Shown here: piece after piece, positions 46,218-55,094 of the stretch
Layout: every line of letters begins with the position of its first letter
Position numbering within the stretch: the first letter of the stretch is position 1
Program-made: the position numbers and the translations under genes
Notes under the pieces: model-generated
The model's input: only the letters and a program-made list of their open reading frames with translations
Databases searched by the model: none
What the model was told of the DNA's origin: nothing
NCBI GenBank assembly: GCA_963698715.1
Contig: CAVORW010000004.1
Location: 1 to 64,000, forward strand
Origin: CAWHJB01 sp963698715
Lineage (GTDB): Bacteria > Chloroflexota > Anaerolineae > Anaerolineales > UBA4823
Direction of reading: 5' to 3'
Length of the DNA: 64,000 nt

Positions 46218-49144
46218 CGAGATTCCTCCCGCTCAGTAGAATTCTCACGCCTACCCTTGGATAAGACAGGCAACATATTTAAGACCCCGCCGATAAATAT
46301 CAGCACAATAGCGACCAGCAATCCGATGCTAAAAGAATTCCAGTAGCTGTACGCTAACCCTTGGTGACCCATTAAGCTCTCGTAAGCAACGCTGCCGGTC
46401 AGTCCAACAACCATACCCTGCACCTGCTTCGGGAAGGCTTCATAATACGGGCGAACCATCGGTTCCGCTTGCGCACTGATCGCCATAATCAGGGGTGTGC
46501 CGCCAAGTTTCGGCTGAACTTGCTCGATCCAGGCCCGGGCAGTCTCAGGATTCTCTGTAATGACCATCACAATGGCAAACTCTGCAAGATTTTCAACGCT
46601 CTGCAATGGCGAGTTTTCCCAAGCCAGTCGGCCATCATCCAGGGCGTAGCTCATCATAGCCCGGGGGTCAGCGGCAAAACTGATCAAACCGGTGGGGCCA
46701 CCGGGAATATAACCCAGGTTGGTATATTCTCCAGCGCCCAGATAGGAATGGCCAAACTGCTGGTTCGAAATTGCCACCACATGCTCGGCCTGAATTGGTC
46801 CGGAGGCTGTAGTGGATACCAGGGTCAGGTAGGCGCCGCGCAGCATCAGGTGATCGAATAGGGTGGTGGCGACCGCATCCATCTCCCCTGAAAGTCCGGG
46901 TTGATAATCAACGGCTATTAAAACCGGCTCCTGGCTGTTGATTTGTCCGATTAACTGATTGGCCGCTCCCGTTTCGGCTGTAAACACAGGTATCGGAGCG
47001 ACCGGCCCTCCAGTCACCAAAGGCCATAGGATTGCCAGGAAAAGCACAAACGCAAATATCATCCTTAGCAAATTCTGAGAGCTGACCAGAGGACGTTTTG
47101 GTATAGGGCGCGAGATTCCCTCTGCCTGCACCATCTCTTCCAACATGGCTGCACGCTCTTGTTGCATATCTGATACTTGCAGTTTAACGCTATAAGCAGG
47201 CGGCTTCTGAACCTTGGAGATTTCAGGTTCGGCTGGCAATACTCCCCGCAATCCGGCCAACGGTCCAGCGCTAACTACCTGGCGGTCACGCTCATCCAGA
47301 ATTTCGGGCGTAGCTTCAGCCACCACAGGACGCATCGCTTCCAGCCAGGAGGGCAGTTCCGCAGGAGCCAAGTCTGCATCTTTTGGTCCGGCTGCTGTTT
47401 CCCCTTCCGGTTCTAGGAGTTCTTCATTGACCTTTACATCTGCCAGCCAATCTGGAACTTCTTGCTCATAAGCATCTTCATCCAGATATGATGAAAGCTC
47501 ACCTTCATCTTCAGCAAAAGTGCCCGTCGGTACAATCGCCGAAGCTGGCATTTCAGCCAGCGGCTCTTCAGTCATATCATCAGTTGCGGGTCCGATGTCT
47601 GCCAGCCAATCAGGGAGCTCCTGGGCAGGCTCGGCATCCAGCCCTAATTCGTTTACGGCAGCTTCGGCTTCCGCTTCTTCGGCTTCAACTTTTTGATCCA
47701 GATCAGCCAACCATTCTGGCAATTCCCCAGAAGATAATTCAGTCGGGACTATTTCGGGGGTTTCATCTGCGCTTGACAGGTCGGATAACCAGTCTGGGAT
47801 TTCCTCAACTGGTCCTGAGTCTTCTTGATCAGGCTGCAGCCAATCTGGCATTGCCTCAACCGGGGCAGCTTCAGCCTCACTTTCTGTGATCCAGCCTGTG
47901 AGTTCGTCTTGCGCTTGCTCCGATTCTTCGCCAGATGTTTGTAGCCAGTCCGGCAAACCTTCCTCTGATTCGTCTTCTTTCTGCGGTAAAATGCCGGCTG
48001 GCTCGTCTGGGGTTTCTGCATGGGGTTCGGCGGATTCAGCAGGCCCATCGAGCCAATCGGGGATTTCATCTGTTGGCGATAATTCACTTTCTTCAGCAGT
48101 CCAATCAATGCTCTCGACTGAAACAGGCTCTTCGGTTGGGGCAGATCCTGCCAGCCAGTCTAGTGGTTCGGATTCAGCCGCTGGAACACGCGGCTGGGTC
48201 TCGCCTGTTTCAAGCCAATCGGGAAACACATCTGCCGAAGGCGTGGGCTCATCTGCACTTTCCATCCAGTCCGGGAGTTCCTCGGTAGAGCCGGTGGGGG
48301 TGTCATCGCCTTGCTTCAGCCAAGAAGGCAGTTCATCGGCTTCGACCGCTTCACTTTCATCATCTTTTTCGCCTGATACCCAATCCGGGAGCGCCTCCTC
48401 GGAAGATTCGTCGGGCAATTGCGTCTGGGGCAAATCTTCGGAGGTTTCTTCGGTCCGATCGCGGATCGAAGAATGCCAATCCGCTGTCGCATCAGATGTT
48501 GATGGGTCATCCGTGCGGAGCCAATCGGGTAAATCGTGTAGTGGCTCCGAAGATGATTGATCTGATGGACTTTCGTCCTCCTGGCGCGCACGGATCCGAT
48601 CCAACCACTCTGGACCGCCATCTGCTTCCGTTTCTAGGTCATCCAATTGTTGATCTAAAGTATCTGGGCCCGTTCGTATTCCGGTCAACCAATCTGACAC
48701 AGCCTCTTCTTCCCCTGTCCCCAGTTCGGGGGGGGTCCAGACATCTTCTTCGTCGTCGTCGTCTTCTTCTTCTTGCTCGCCCATCATGAAGATATCTTCA
48801 TCCGGTAGCGTAGGGCCCCGCAAGCTATCCAACCAATTGGGAGCTTCAATTTCATCTCCGGATGGCAGTCCGGGGCGTTCATCTTGTTCATGCTTTGGCC
48901 AGCTTGGCAGATCATCTTCGTCCTGCTCGATTTCTGTATCTTCCTGCCGGTCCCTTAGTGAACGAAGCCAATCCGGTGTGGCGTTTTCCGTGGGTGGTGT
49001 TTCAGAAGATTGCTTTGATGGTGAACTCGGTAGATTTTCTGAAGGATTAACGATTAAGGGTCTGAGCCTGGCCTCACAGAATTGGCATGCATCCAATTCT
49101 GGGGGATTCAATTTTCCGCACATAGGGCATTTTTGATCAGCCAT
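46214..49144 (-). CDS. Large zinc-ribbon membrane protein with about 22 acidic DWL-type repeats
   Basis: A 976-residue protein. Residues 5-24 form a zinc ribbon (CPMCG and CQFC). Residues about 58-600 are strongly acidic (Glu/Asp/Ser/Pro) and carry about 22 copies of a short motif, usually LPDWL or close variants (APNWLDSL, GPEWLDRI, IPDWLSDL, LPSWLEAM). A basic patch (RPIPKRP) precedes a membrane helix at about 691-712. An alpha/beta domain of about 210 residues follows (VLIAVDYQPGLSGEMDAVA, GYIPGGPTGLISFA), and a second helix at about 935-957 with a basic tail. Positive-inside reading puts the acidic repeats in the cytoplasm and the alpha/beta domain outside. Repeats are diverged, so this is not an assembly artefact. 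The function is unknown. Confidence 0.8.
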   Translation of the reverse strand: MADQKCPMCGKLNPPELDACQFCEARLRPLIVNPSENLPSSPSKQSSETPPTENATPDWLRSLRDRQEDTEIEQDEDDLPSWPKHEQDERPGLPSGDEIEAPNWLDSLRGPTLPDEDIFMMGEQEEEDDDDEEDVWTPPELGTGEEEAVSDWLTGIRTGPDTLDQQLDDLETEADGGPEWLDRIRARQEDESPSDQSSSEPLHDLPDWLRTDDPSTSDATADWHSSIRDRTEETSEDLPQTQLPDESSEEALPDWVSGEKDDESEAVEADELPSWLKQGDDTPTGSTEELPDWMESADEPTPSADVFPDWLETGETQPRVPAAESEPLDWLAGSAPTEEPVSVESIDWTAEESELSPTDEIPDWLDGPAESAEPHAETPDEPAGILPQKEDESEEGLPDWLQTSGEESEQAQDELTGWITESEAEAAPVEAMPDWLQPDQEDSGPVEEIPDWLSDLSSADETPEIVPTELSSGELPEWLADLDQKVEAEEAEAEAAVNELGLDAEPAQELPDWLADIGPATDDMTEEPLAEMPASAIVPTGTFAEDEGELSSYLDEDAYEQEVPDWLADVKVNEELLEPEGETAAGPKDADLAPAELPSWLEAMRPVVAEATPEILDERDRQVVSAGPLAGLRGVLPAEPEISKVQKPPAYSVKLQVSDMQQERAAMLEEMVQAEGISRPIPKRPLVSSQNLLRMIFAFVLFLAILWPLVTGGPVAPIPVFTAETGAANQLIGQINSQEPVLIAVDYQPGLSGEMDAVATTLFDHLMLRGAYLTLVSTTASGPIQAEHVVAISNQQFGHSYLGAGEYTNLGYIPGGPTGLISFAADPRAMMSYALDDGRLAWENSPLQSVENLAEFAIVMVITENPETARAWIEQVQPKLGGTPLIMAISAQAEPMVRPYYEAFPKQVQGMVVGLTGSVAYESLMGHQGLAYSYWNSFSIGLLVAIVLIFIGGVLNMLPVLSKGRRENSTEREESR

Positions 49145-49146
49145 GT

Positions 49147-49773
49147 TTATCCCCCATAGGGTCGGTCAGCGCCGATCAGGACGCGCAACCCGGTTGCAAT
49201 TGTACCCAGCGCCACGCCAAATAAAATGCCGCGTGCCCCTGCTGTAGCTACAACCCTGGTAAGCCAGCCGCTAACATCGCTCACCAGAGGTAAATCAAAT
49301 CCAGGAATAGAAGCTGTCCCCAAGAAGATAAAAAGTACGGTTCCCAAAAATATTGTGGCCAGCAGGTTAACCCGCCAACTCAGCAAACGCGCTCCGGCAT
49401 AAAGCAGAATCACTGCCAGCAAAGCCATCAAGCTGGTTTCGATCGGCAGCTGAATATGGTTAAAGATCCACATGGACCAATCTGCTGTTGGGCCAAAAAA
49501 ACCCACCACTGCTATCGTGACAATGAGAGCAGTGATCAGGACAAAACTATAGGCACTTCCATCCTGATCGCTGGTTATTTTTCGCCAATGAACCGAAAGG
49601 AGGTTGAATACACCCACAATCAGAGCAACTGCGCTCAACTCCACTGCCCAACGCAAGAAAAGTACTCGCAGATTGATCAGCAGTGGAAGCTCCAGAAAAT
49701 AGCCCAGCAATACCACAAGGCTGACTGCCATCGCGAGAGCGATCATAATGGGAGTTTTTACACGGCGGATCAT
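49147..49773 (-). CDS. Uncharacterised five- to six-pass membrane protein
   Basis: A 208-residue, very hydrophobic protein with segments near residues 9-30, 38-60, 78-95, 110-128 and 134-155, and a last one near 180-200. The ATG at 49773 (MIRRVKTPIMIAL) overlaps the stop of the upstream gene (ATGA). Its own stop lies two bases before the start of the 976-residue gene. I do not recognise the family. Tight coupling to its neighbours argues for a shared complex. Confidence 0.75.
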   Translation of the reverse strand: MIRRVKTPIMIALAMAVSLVVLLGYFLELPLLINLRVLFLRWAVELSAVALIVGVFNLLSVHWRKITSDQDGSAYSFVLITALIVTIAVVGFFGPTADWSMWIFNHIQLPIETSLMALLAVILLYAGARLLSWRVNLLATIFLGTVLFIFLGTASIPGFDLPLVSDVSGWLTRVVATAGARGILFGVALGTIATGLRVLIGADRPYGG

Positions 49774-50519
49774 AGGACATTCACCAGTTTCAACACCGCG
49801 CCGACCAGGATCGCAATGATGATCACCCAACGCATAAAGTCCTCGGTCCTTAAACTGGCGCTATGCATATTACCGGCCTGAATATATGCTCCGCTCGCAT
49901 AGAGCTCCTCCCCGATCAAAGGCTCCTGAGCTGCGGCGTAGAGCACGGCTTGAGCGGTAAGATTGTCGCTCCCGGCCAGCGTCAGGCTGCCGTTTCGCTC
50001 TCCAGCCTCAGTGATGAGCGCTACTTCGCTGCCAAAGTGCCCTGCCAACACGTTGGCAGCCACGTTTTGATCGAAGATGACCGGAAGCGTTCCAGCTGCA
50101 AAGCTGAATGGCGTTAACCCGGTGATTTGACCGGAGCTTTGTTCGTACAAGTTAGCAGAGCCAATCGCTCTGTAAGTGCTCTTTTGGGTGTCTTGAGAGA
50201 GTATCCCCAATACACCTTCCCCGCTGGTAGCAATTGGTGGGCTATCACTGATCGATGCGACCCGGGCAATTCGCTGGAGCACACTCAAACCAACAAAGGC
50301 TGAACCCGCTTGCAGCCCGTTCAGACTACCATGGCCCAAGGAAATGTGCAGGCGCTTGCCCGCTTCAACAGCCAGGCCAATTGAACGACCTAATCGCGAG
50401 AAGGCTGCAATTTCTCGCCAGGAACCTTTGGGACGTTTTCGGGCGATGGATGCGAATGTGATCATAATAAGGAGGAAGATCACCACAAAACCAAGCCCAA
50501 GCAGATTAGACAGATTCAC
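49770..50519 (-). CDS. Uncharacterised membrane protein (DUF6754-like)
   Basis: A 249-residue protein with an N-terminal membrane helix (about residues 5-25) and one at the C-terminus (about 228-247). Between them is a soluble region with RLGRSIGLAVEAGKRLHISL, then GSLNGLQAGSAFVGLSVLQR and FGSEVALITEAGERNGSLTL. This resembles the DUF6754 family known mainly from Chloroflexota, which I assign with moderate confidence. It overlaps the upstream 87-residue gene by 14 bases and the next gene by four. Confidence 0.7.
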   Translation of the reverse strand: MNLSNLLGLGFVVIFLLIMITFASIARKRPKGSWREIAAFSRLGRSIGLAVEAGKRLHISLGHGSLNGLQAGSAFVGLSVLQRIARVASISDSPPIATSGEGVLGILSQDTQKSTYRAIGSANLYEQSSGQITGLTPFSFAAGTLPVIFDQNVAANVLAGHFGSEVALITEAGERNGSLTLAGSDNLTAQAVLYAAAQEPLIGEELYASGAYIQAGNMHSASLRTEDFMRWVIIIAILVGAVLKLVNVL

Positions 50520-50769
50520 TGGAGGCTACCTCCCGAAGCAGAGAAACAAATTCGCGAGTATAGGTTGTGTCTTCAAGCAATTCAGCCAGAGCCGAAATAT
50601 GCTGTTCTGGAAATAATTGTTTTAGGGCCGGCTGACCGATGTAAACGATCTGCGCACCCAATAAAGTCAATGGACCAGCCGCGTCTAAGAGTGCAGCGAT
50701 CATGTCCTGCACCCCCCACCTGTGGATGTTTTTAACCCATAACCGCCAAATATGCTGGTCAGAATTCAT
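50506..50769 (-). CDS. Small uncharacterised protein, first gene of the operon
   Basis: An 87-residue protein (MNSDQHIWRLWVKNIHRWGV), helical with a Trp-rich N-terminus and no clear membrane helix. A central stretch (AALLDAAGPLTLLGAQIVYI) is hydrophobic, and the remainder mentions no known motif. The ATG at 50769 is supported by TATACT at 50776-50781, six bases upstream. Its stop overlaps the next gene by 14 bases, which places it at the head of the polycistron. Confidence 0.7.
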   Translation of the reverse strand: MNSDQHIWRLWVKNIHRWGVQDMIAALLDAAGPLTLLGAQIVYIGQPALKQLFPEQHISALAELLEDTTYTREFVSLLREVASSESV

Positions 50770-51429
50770 AGTAACAGTATAGCACAAATCCAAATTGGAT
50801 GGAATCGCGCAAGAGGCAATACCACCTGGTACTTAAGGTCTAAATATCTACCTCAGAGCAACGAATAGCACCCTTCAAAAACAATTTGATACAACATCCT
50901 TGGATGCAAAAAACGGGCCAACTTTATATCATCCTCTGGCCCCAAAATACCGGCTCCATAGGAATCACTTTGAGGAGCATAGATCGTTAGTGTTTTTTGG
51001 CGTATGTCCAAAAATATGCTAACAACGAACCCGATCGATGGGCGGTTGTGTTGTGCAACCGATATCGGATAAGATTCTGCATGATTTTATATCTGAGTTA
51101 ATAAACGGTCAAGGAATTTAGAAATAACTCCCAAAAATGAAAGCAATTTTGGAATCGATTTATTTTAGGTGGATAGCTGCAAGGCCTGCGACGATGAATA
51201 ACCATAGAACTCACGTATCGAAAACTACCGAGTGCCCATAATCCAAACTTGTTTTATCTGAAATATGACAGTTAACCGTTTTTTTTATGCCTTATATAAC
51301 TATGTAAGATTGTCCAGTCAGGCTAAACTTATAAATTGAGGCTACTTGGTAAGGCAAAAGACTCTCCTCTAAAAAAATTTTGCGCCTATAAAGGTGGCAA
51401 TTTAAGAATAGGCAGAATGGAGTAAACAA
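50770..51429. other. 660-bp divergent intergenic region
   Basis: It holds the -10 element of the operon at 50776-50781 and, at its right end, GGAG nine bases before the nifJ ATG. The rest is AT-rich. No convincing coding region, RNA gene or strong hairpin is visible by eye; a long leader or regulatory sites for nifJ are possible. Confidence 0.5.
50776..50781 (-). promoter_or_regulatory. -10 element of leaderless promoter for the GlmL/DWL-repeat operon
   Basis: TATACT on the minus strand, six bases before the ATG at 50769. Confidence 0.5.
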
Positions 51430-54400
51430 ATGAAAAGACCAATGGTTACGATTGATGGCAACGAAGCTACTGCTTACGTCGCCCACAACCTCAGTGAAGT
51501 GATCGCAATTTACCCGATCACCCCATCGTCTCCGATGGGGGAATTTGCCGACGAATGGTCGGCGAATGCAACACCCAACATATGGGGGACTGTTCCGCTG
51601 GTACAAGAAATGCAGGCAGAAGGCGGCGCTGCGGGGGCTGTTCACGGAGCACTGCAAACTGGGGCCCTCACCACAACCTTTACCGCCTCTCAGGGCTTGC
51701 TGTTGATGATCCCCAATATGTATAAAATCGCGGGAGAGTTGACAGCCACAGTTTTCCATGTCTCGGCTCGCTCCCTAGCTGCTCAGGCGCTCTCTATTTT
51801 CGGCGACCATTCGGATGTGATGGCGACGCGCGCGACCGGTTTTGCTTTGCTGGCATCTAATTCGGTGCAGGAAGCTCAGGACATGGCTATGATTGCCCAT
51901 GCAGCCACGCTTGAATCGCGGGTGCCTTTCCTACACTTCTTCGATGGATTCCGCACCTCTCACGAGGTCAATAAGATCGAGCAGCTCACGGTCGAGGATT
52001 TACGGTCTATGATCGACGATCGCCTGGTTCAGGCGCACCGCAGCCGCGGTTTATCTCCAGATCATCCCGTCATACGCGGCACTGCTCAAAATCCGGATGC
52101 GTTCTTCCAGGCACGCGAAACTGTCAACCCATTTTATGATGCCTGCCCTGGCATTGTTCAGAAAACGATGGACAAATATGCCGAATTAGTCGGACGGCAA
52201 TATCACCTCTTCGATTATATTGGCGCTCCTGATGCAGAGTATGTCATCGTAATAATGGGTTCTGGAGCCGAAACAGCCACTGAAACTGCCAGGCACCTGG
52301 TGGAAAGCGGCCAGAAGGTTGGCGTATTGGTCGTTCACCTCTATCGACCGTTCTCTGTCAAACACTTTCTTGAGGCTCTGCCAGCTTCCACCAAACGGAT
52401 CGCTGTCCTGGATCGCACCAAAGAGCCCGGCTCGGCCGGCGAACCACTCTACCAGGATGTCCTGACTGCACTGATGGAAACCTGGACCGGTCCAATGCCA
52501 CGCGTGATCGGTGGTCGCTATGGACTGAGCTCAAAGGATTTCACGCCGGCCATGGTCAAGGCAGTCTACGATGAATTGCTTAAGGCGGAACCAAAGAACC
52601 ACTTCACCCTGGGTATTGTGGACGATGTGACCCATACCAGCCTGGATTATGATCCCGACTTCTATATCGAATCACCCGAGACAGTCCGTTGTGTCTTTTG
52701 GGGCTTGGGCGCTGACGGTACGGTTGGGGCGAACAAGAATTCCATCAAAATTATCGGTGAAGAAACCGATAATTTTGCCCAAGGCTATTTTGTCTACGAC
52801 TCGAAGAAATCCGGCTCAGTCACGATCTCCCATTTGCGGTTCGGGCCCAAGCCCGTGCGAGCGCCGTACACGATCAACCAGGCGAACTTCGTGGCCTGCC
52901 ACCAATTCTCTTTCCTTGAAAGGTTCGATGTACTCCGCTATGCCATGCCTGGATCGGTCTTCCTATTGAATAGCATTTATGGCCCAGAAGAAGTGTGGGA
53001 TCAACTGCCAATCGAGACCCAGAAGGCAATTCTGAAGAAAAAATTGCGTTTTTACGTCATCGACGCCCATGAGGTTGCTCAACAAACCGGCATGGGTGGA
53101 CGCATCAACACGATCATGCAGACTTGCTTCTTCGCCATCAGCGGGGTCCTGCCGCGTGACCAGGCAATTGCAGAAATCAAGCACGCCATTGAGAAGACCT
53201 ACGGAAAGCGCGGCGAAGCGGTGGTAAAAGCGAACTTCGAAGCGGTTGATCAAACATTGGTGAATCTAAGCGAAGTTAAGGTACCTTCTCAAGCCACCAG
53301 CACCATCTCCCGCCGCGCGCCTGTACCCGAAAGAGCGCCAGAATTTGTCAAAAGTGTTCTCGGGCCGATGATCACTTTGGACGGGGATTCGCTGCCAGTC
53401 AGCGCATTTCCAATCGACGGCACCTATCCGACGGGAACAACCCAATGGGAGAAGCGCAATATCACCCTTGAGATCCCAGTATGGGAGCCCGAGCTATGCA
53501 TCCAGTGCGGCAAATGCTGCTTTGTATGTCCGCATGCTGTGATTCGCGAGAAGATCTACGATCCATCCTACCTGGAAAAAGCTCCTGAAGGTTGGGAGGC
53601 TGTGGATGCCCGCTGGAAAGAATTCCCGGAGTCCAAGTACACACTGGCTATTGCACCCGAAGACTGCACCGGCTGCACTCTGTGTGTAGAAGTTTGCCCA
53701 GCGAAAGACAAGAGTCAGGTAGGCCGTAAGGCGATCAATATGGCCCCGCAACCACCCATCCGTGAGACTGAAGTTGTCAAATGGGATTACTTCTTATCGC
53801 TGCCAGAGGTGGATCGGACTGCAATCAGCCTGAAGACCGTCAAAAATTCGCAACTGCTCGAACCCCTGTTTGAGTTTTCCGGCGCTTGTGCCGGCTGTGG
53901 CGAGACCCCTTATCTCAAACTGCTCAGCCAACTCTACGGAGATCGCATTACGATTGCCAATGCTACTGGATGTTCATCTATCTACGGCGGCAACCTACCC
54001 ACAACACCTTGGGCAAAAAACGCTGACGGCCGCGGCCCAGCCTGGTCAAACTCCCTCTTCGAAGACAACGCCGAATTTGGTCTGGGTATGCGCTTGACCC
54101 TCGACAAACAAATCGAATACGCCCGTGAGCTCCTACCCTCCTTCGCTAACCAGATTGGCGAACAACTTGTCTCAGGTTTGCTCAATGCCAACCAAACAAC
54201 CGAGGCTGGGATACGCGAGCAGCGGGAACGAGTTAACTTACTCAAACAAAACCTGGCAAACCTGAATGACCCGCGCGCCCGAGATTTGCTCAGTCTGGCT
54301 GATGTGCTGGTCCGCAAGAGCATCTGGATCGTTGGCGGTGATGGATGGGCATACGATATCGGATACGGCGGTTTGGACCATGTTCTGGCATCTGGCCGGA

Positions 54401-55008
54401 ATGTTAATGTGCTGGTATTAGACACAGAGGTGTATTCCAACACCGGTGGTCAGGCCTCCAAATCCACCCCTCGAGCGGCTGTAGCCAAATTCGCCGCCCA
54501 GGGAAAAGGGATGCCCAAGAAAGATCTGGGAATGATCGCCATGGCCTATGGCTATGTCTATGTGGCCCGGATTGCGATGGGCGCCAGCGACCAACAAACT
54601 CTGAACGCATTCCTGGAAGCAGACGCATATGATGGACCTTCACTGATCATTGCTTACAGTCACTGCATCTCTCATGGCTTTGATCTGAGCAGGGGCCTAG
54701 ATCAACAAAAACTGGCGGTTCAGTCCGGCCACTGGCCACTCTACCGCTTCAACCCTGCAAAAGCCGCCGCCGGCCAGAACCCGCTCTCTATCGACTCCAA
54801 AGAACCAACCATTTCTTTGGAAGAGTATGCTTACAACGAGACTCGCTACCGCATGCTGCTGCAAAGCGACGAAGCCCGGGCAGAAATGCTGATGAAGCAG
54901 GCTAAGAACGACGTACGTGGCCGCTGGGACCTTTACCGCCAGATGGCCGCCATGCACTACGAACCCGTCAATGGTGACGAAGCCCCGGCTGACGAAGAGA
55001 TTGACTGA
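51430..55008 (+). CDS. nifJ: Pyruvate:ferredoxin (flavodoxin) oxidoreductase
   Basis: A 1192-residue single-chain PFOR converting pyruvate and CoA to acetyl-CoA, CO2 and reduced ferredoxin. The N-terminal domain starts TIDGNEATAYVAHNLSEVIA with IYPITPSSPMGE. The ferredoxin-like insert has two 4Fe-4S motifs (CIQCGKCCFVCP near residue 690 and CTGCTLCVEVCP near 745). The proximal cluster begins at CAGCGETPYLKL (about 818). The TPP site includes GGDGWAYDIGYGGLDHVL (about 968) and DTEVYSNTGGQASKSTP. All cluster ligands seen are intact. It points to anaerobic, fermentative energy metabolism. GGAG precedes the ATG. Confidence 0.97.
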   Translation: MKRPMVTIDGNEATAYVAHNLSEVIAIYPITPSSPMGEFADEWSANATPNIWGTVPLVQEMQAEGGAAGAVHGALQTGALTTTFTASQGLLLMIPNMYKIAGELTATVFHVSARSLAAQALSIFGDHSDVMATRATGFALLASNSVQEAQDMAMIAHAATLESRVPFLHFFDGFRTSHEVNKIEQLTVEDLRSMIDDRLVQAHRSRGLSPDHPVIRGTAQNPDAFFQARETVNPFYDACPGIVQKTMDKYAELVGRQYHLFDYIGAPDAEYVIVIMGSGAETATETARHLVESGQKVGVLVVHLYRPFSVKHFLEALPASTKRIAVLDRTKEPGSAGEPLYQDVLTALMETWTGPMPRVIGGRYGLSSKDFTPAMVKAVYDELLKAEPKNHFTLGIVDDVTHTSLDYDPDFYIESPETVRCVFWGLGADGTVGANKNSIKIIGEETDNFAQGYFVYDSKKSGSVTISHLRFGPKPVRAPYTINQANFVACHQFSFLERFDVLRYAMPGSVFLLNSIYGPEEVWDQLPIETQKAILKKKLRFYVIDAHEVAQQTGMGGRINTIMQTCFFAISGVLPRDQAIAEIKHAIEKTYGKRGEAVVKANFEAVDQTLVNLSEVKVPSQATSTISRRAPVPERAPEFVKSVLGPMITLDGDSLPVSAFPIDGTYPTGTTQWEKRNITLEIPVWEPELCIQCGKCCFVCPHAVIREKIYDPSYLEKAPEGWEAVDARWKEFPESKYTLAIAPEDCTGCTLCVEVCPAKDKSQVGRKAINMAPQPPIRETEVVKWDYFLSLPEVDRTAISLKTVKNSQLLEPLFEFSGACAGCGETPYLKLLSQLYGDRITIANATGCSSIYGGNLPTTPWAKNADGRGPAWSNSLFEDNAEFGLGMRLTLDKQIEYARELLPSFANQIGEQLVSGLLNANQTTEAGIREQRERVNLLKQNLANLNDPRARDLLSLADVLVRKSIWIVGGDGWAYDIGYGGLDHVLASGRNVNVLVLDTEVYSNTGGQASKSTPRAAVAKFAAQGKGMPKKDLGMIAMAYGYVYVARIAMGASDQQTLNAFLEADAYDGPSLIIAYSHCISHGFDLSRGLDQQKLAVQSGHWPLYRFNPAKAAAGQNPLSIDSKEPTISLEEYAYNETRYRMLLQSDEARAEMLMKQAKNDVRGRWDLYRQMAAMHYEPVNGDEAPADEEID

Positions 55009-55025
55009 TTATCCAACAAGGTAGA

Positions 55026-55055
55026 GCTGGATAAGGGCAGACACCCTTATCCAGC
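55026..55055 (+). promoter_or_regulatory. Perfect stem-loop between nifJ and the dehydrogenase-like gene
   Basis: A 12-bp perfect stem GCTGGATAAGGG/CCCTTATCCAGC with a six-base CAGACA loop and no U-tract, 17 bp after the nifJ stop. It is more likely an mRNA-stabilising or processing structure than a terminator. Confidence 0.6.
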
Positions 55056-55094
55056 ATCTCCAGTTTGCGGATTATATAAGGAAGGGAATTTATT

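Noticed and set aside
47886..48560. A Ser-rich 224-codon open frame opposite the acidic repeat region
   Set aside because: It is the mirror of the Glu/Asp-rich gene on the other strand. Composition bias of the acidic repeats produces long antisense frames, and it has no ribosome-binding site.
46214..49144. Repeat region as an assembly artefact
   Set aside because: Every repeat differs in spacer and motif, and the frame stays open over 2.9 kb.
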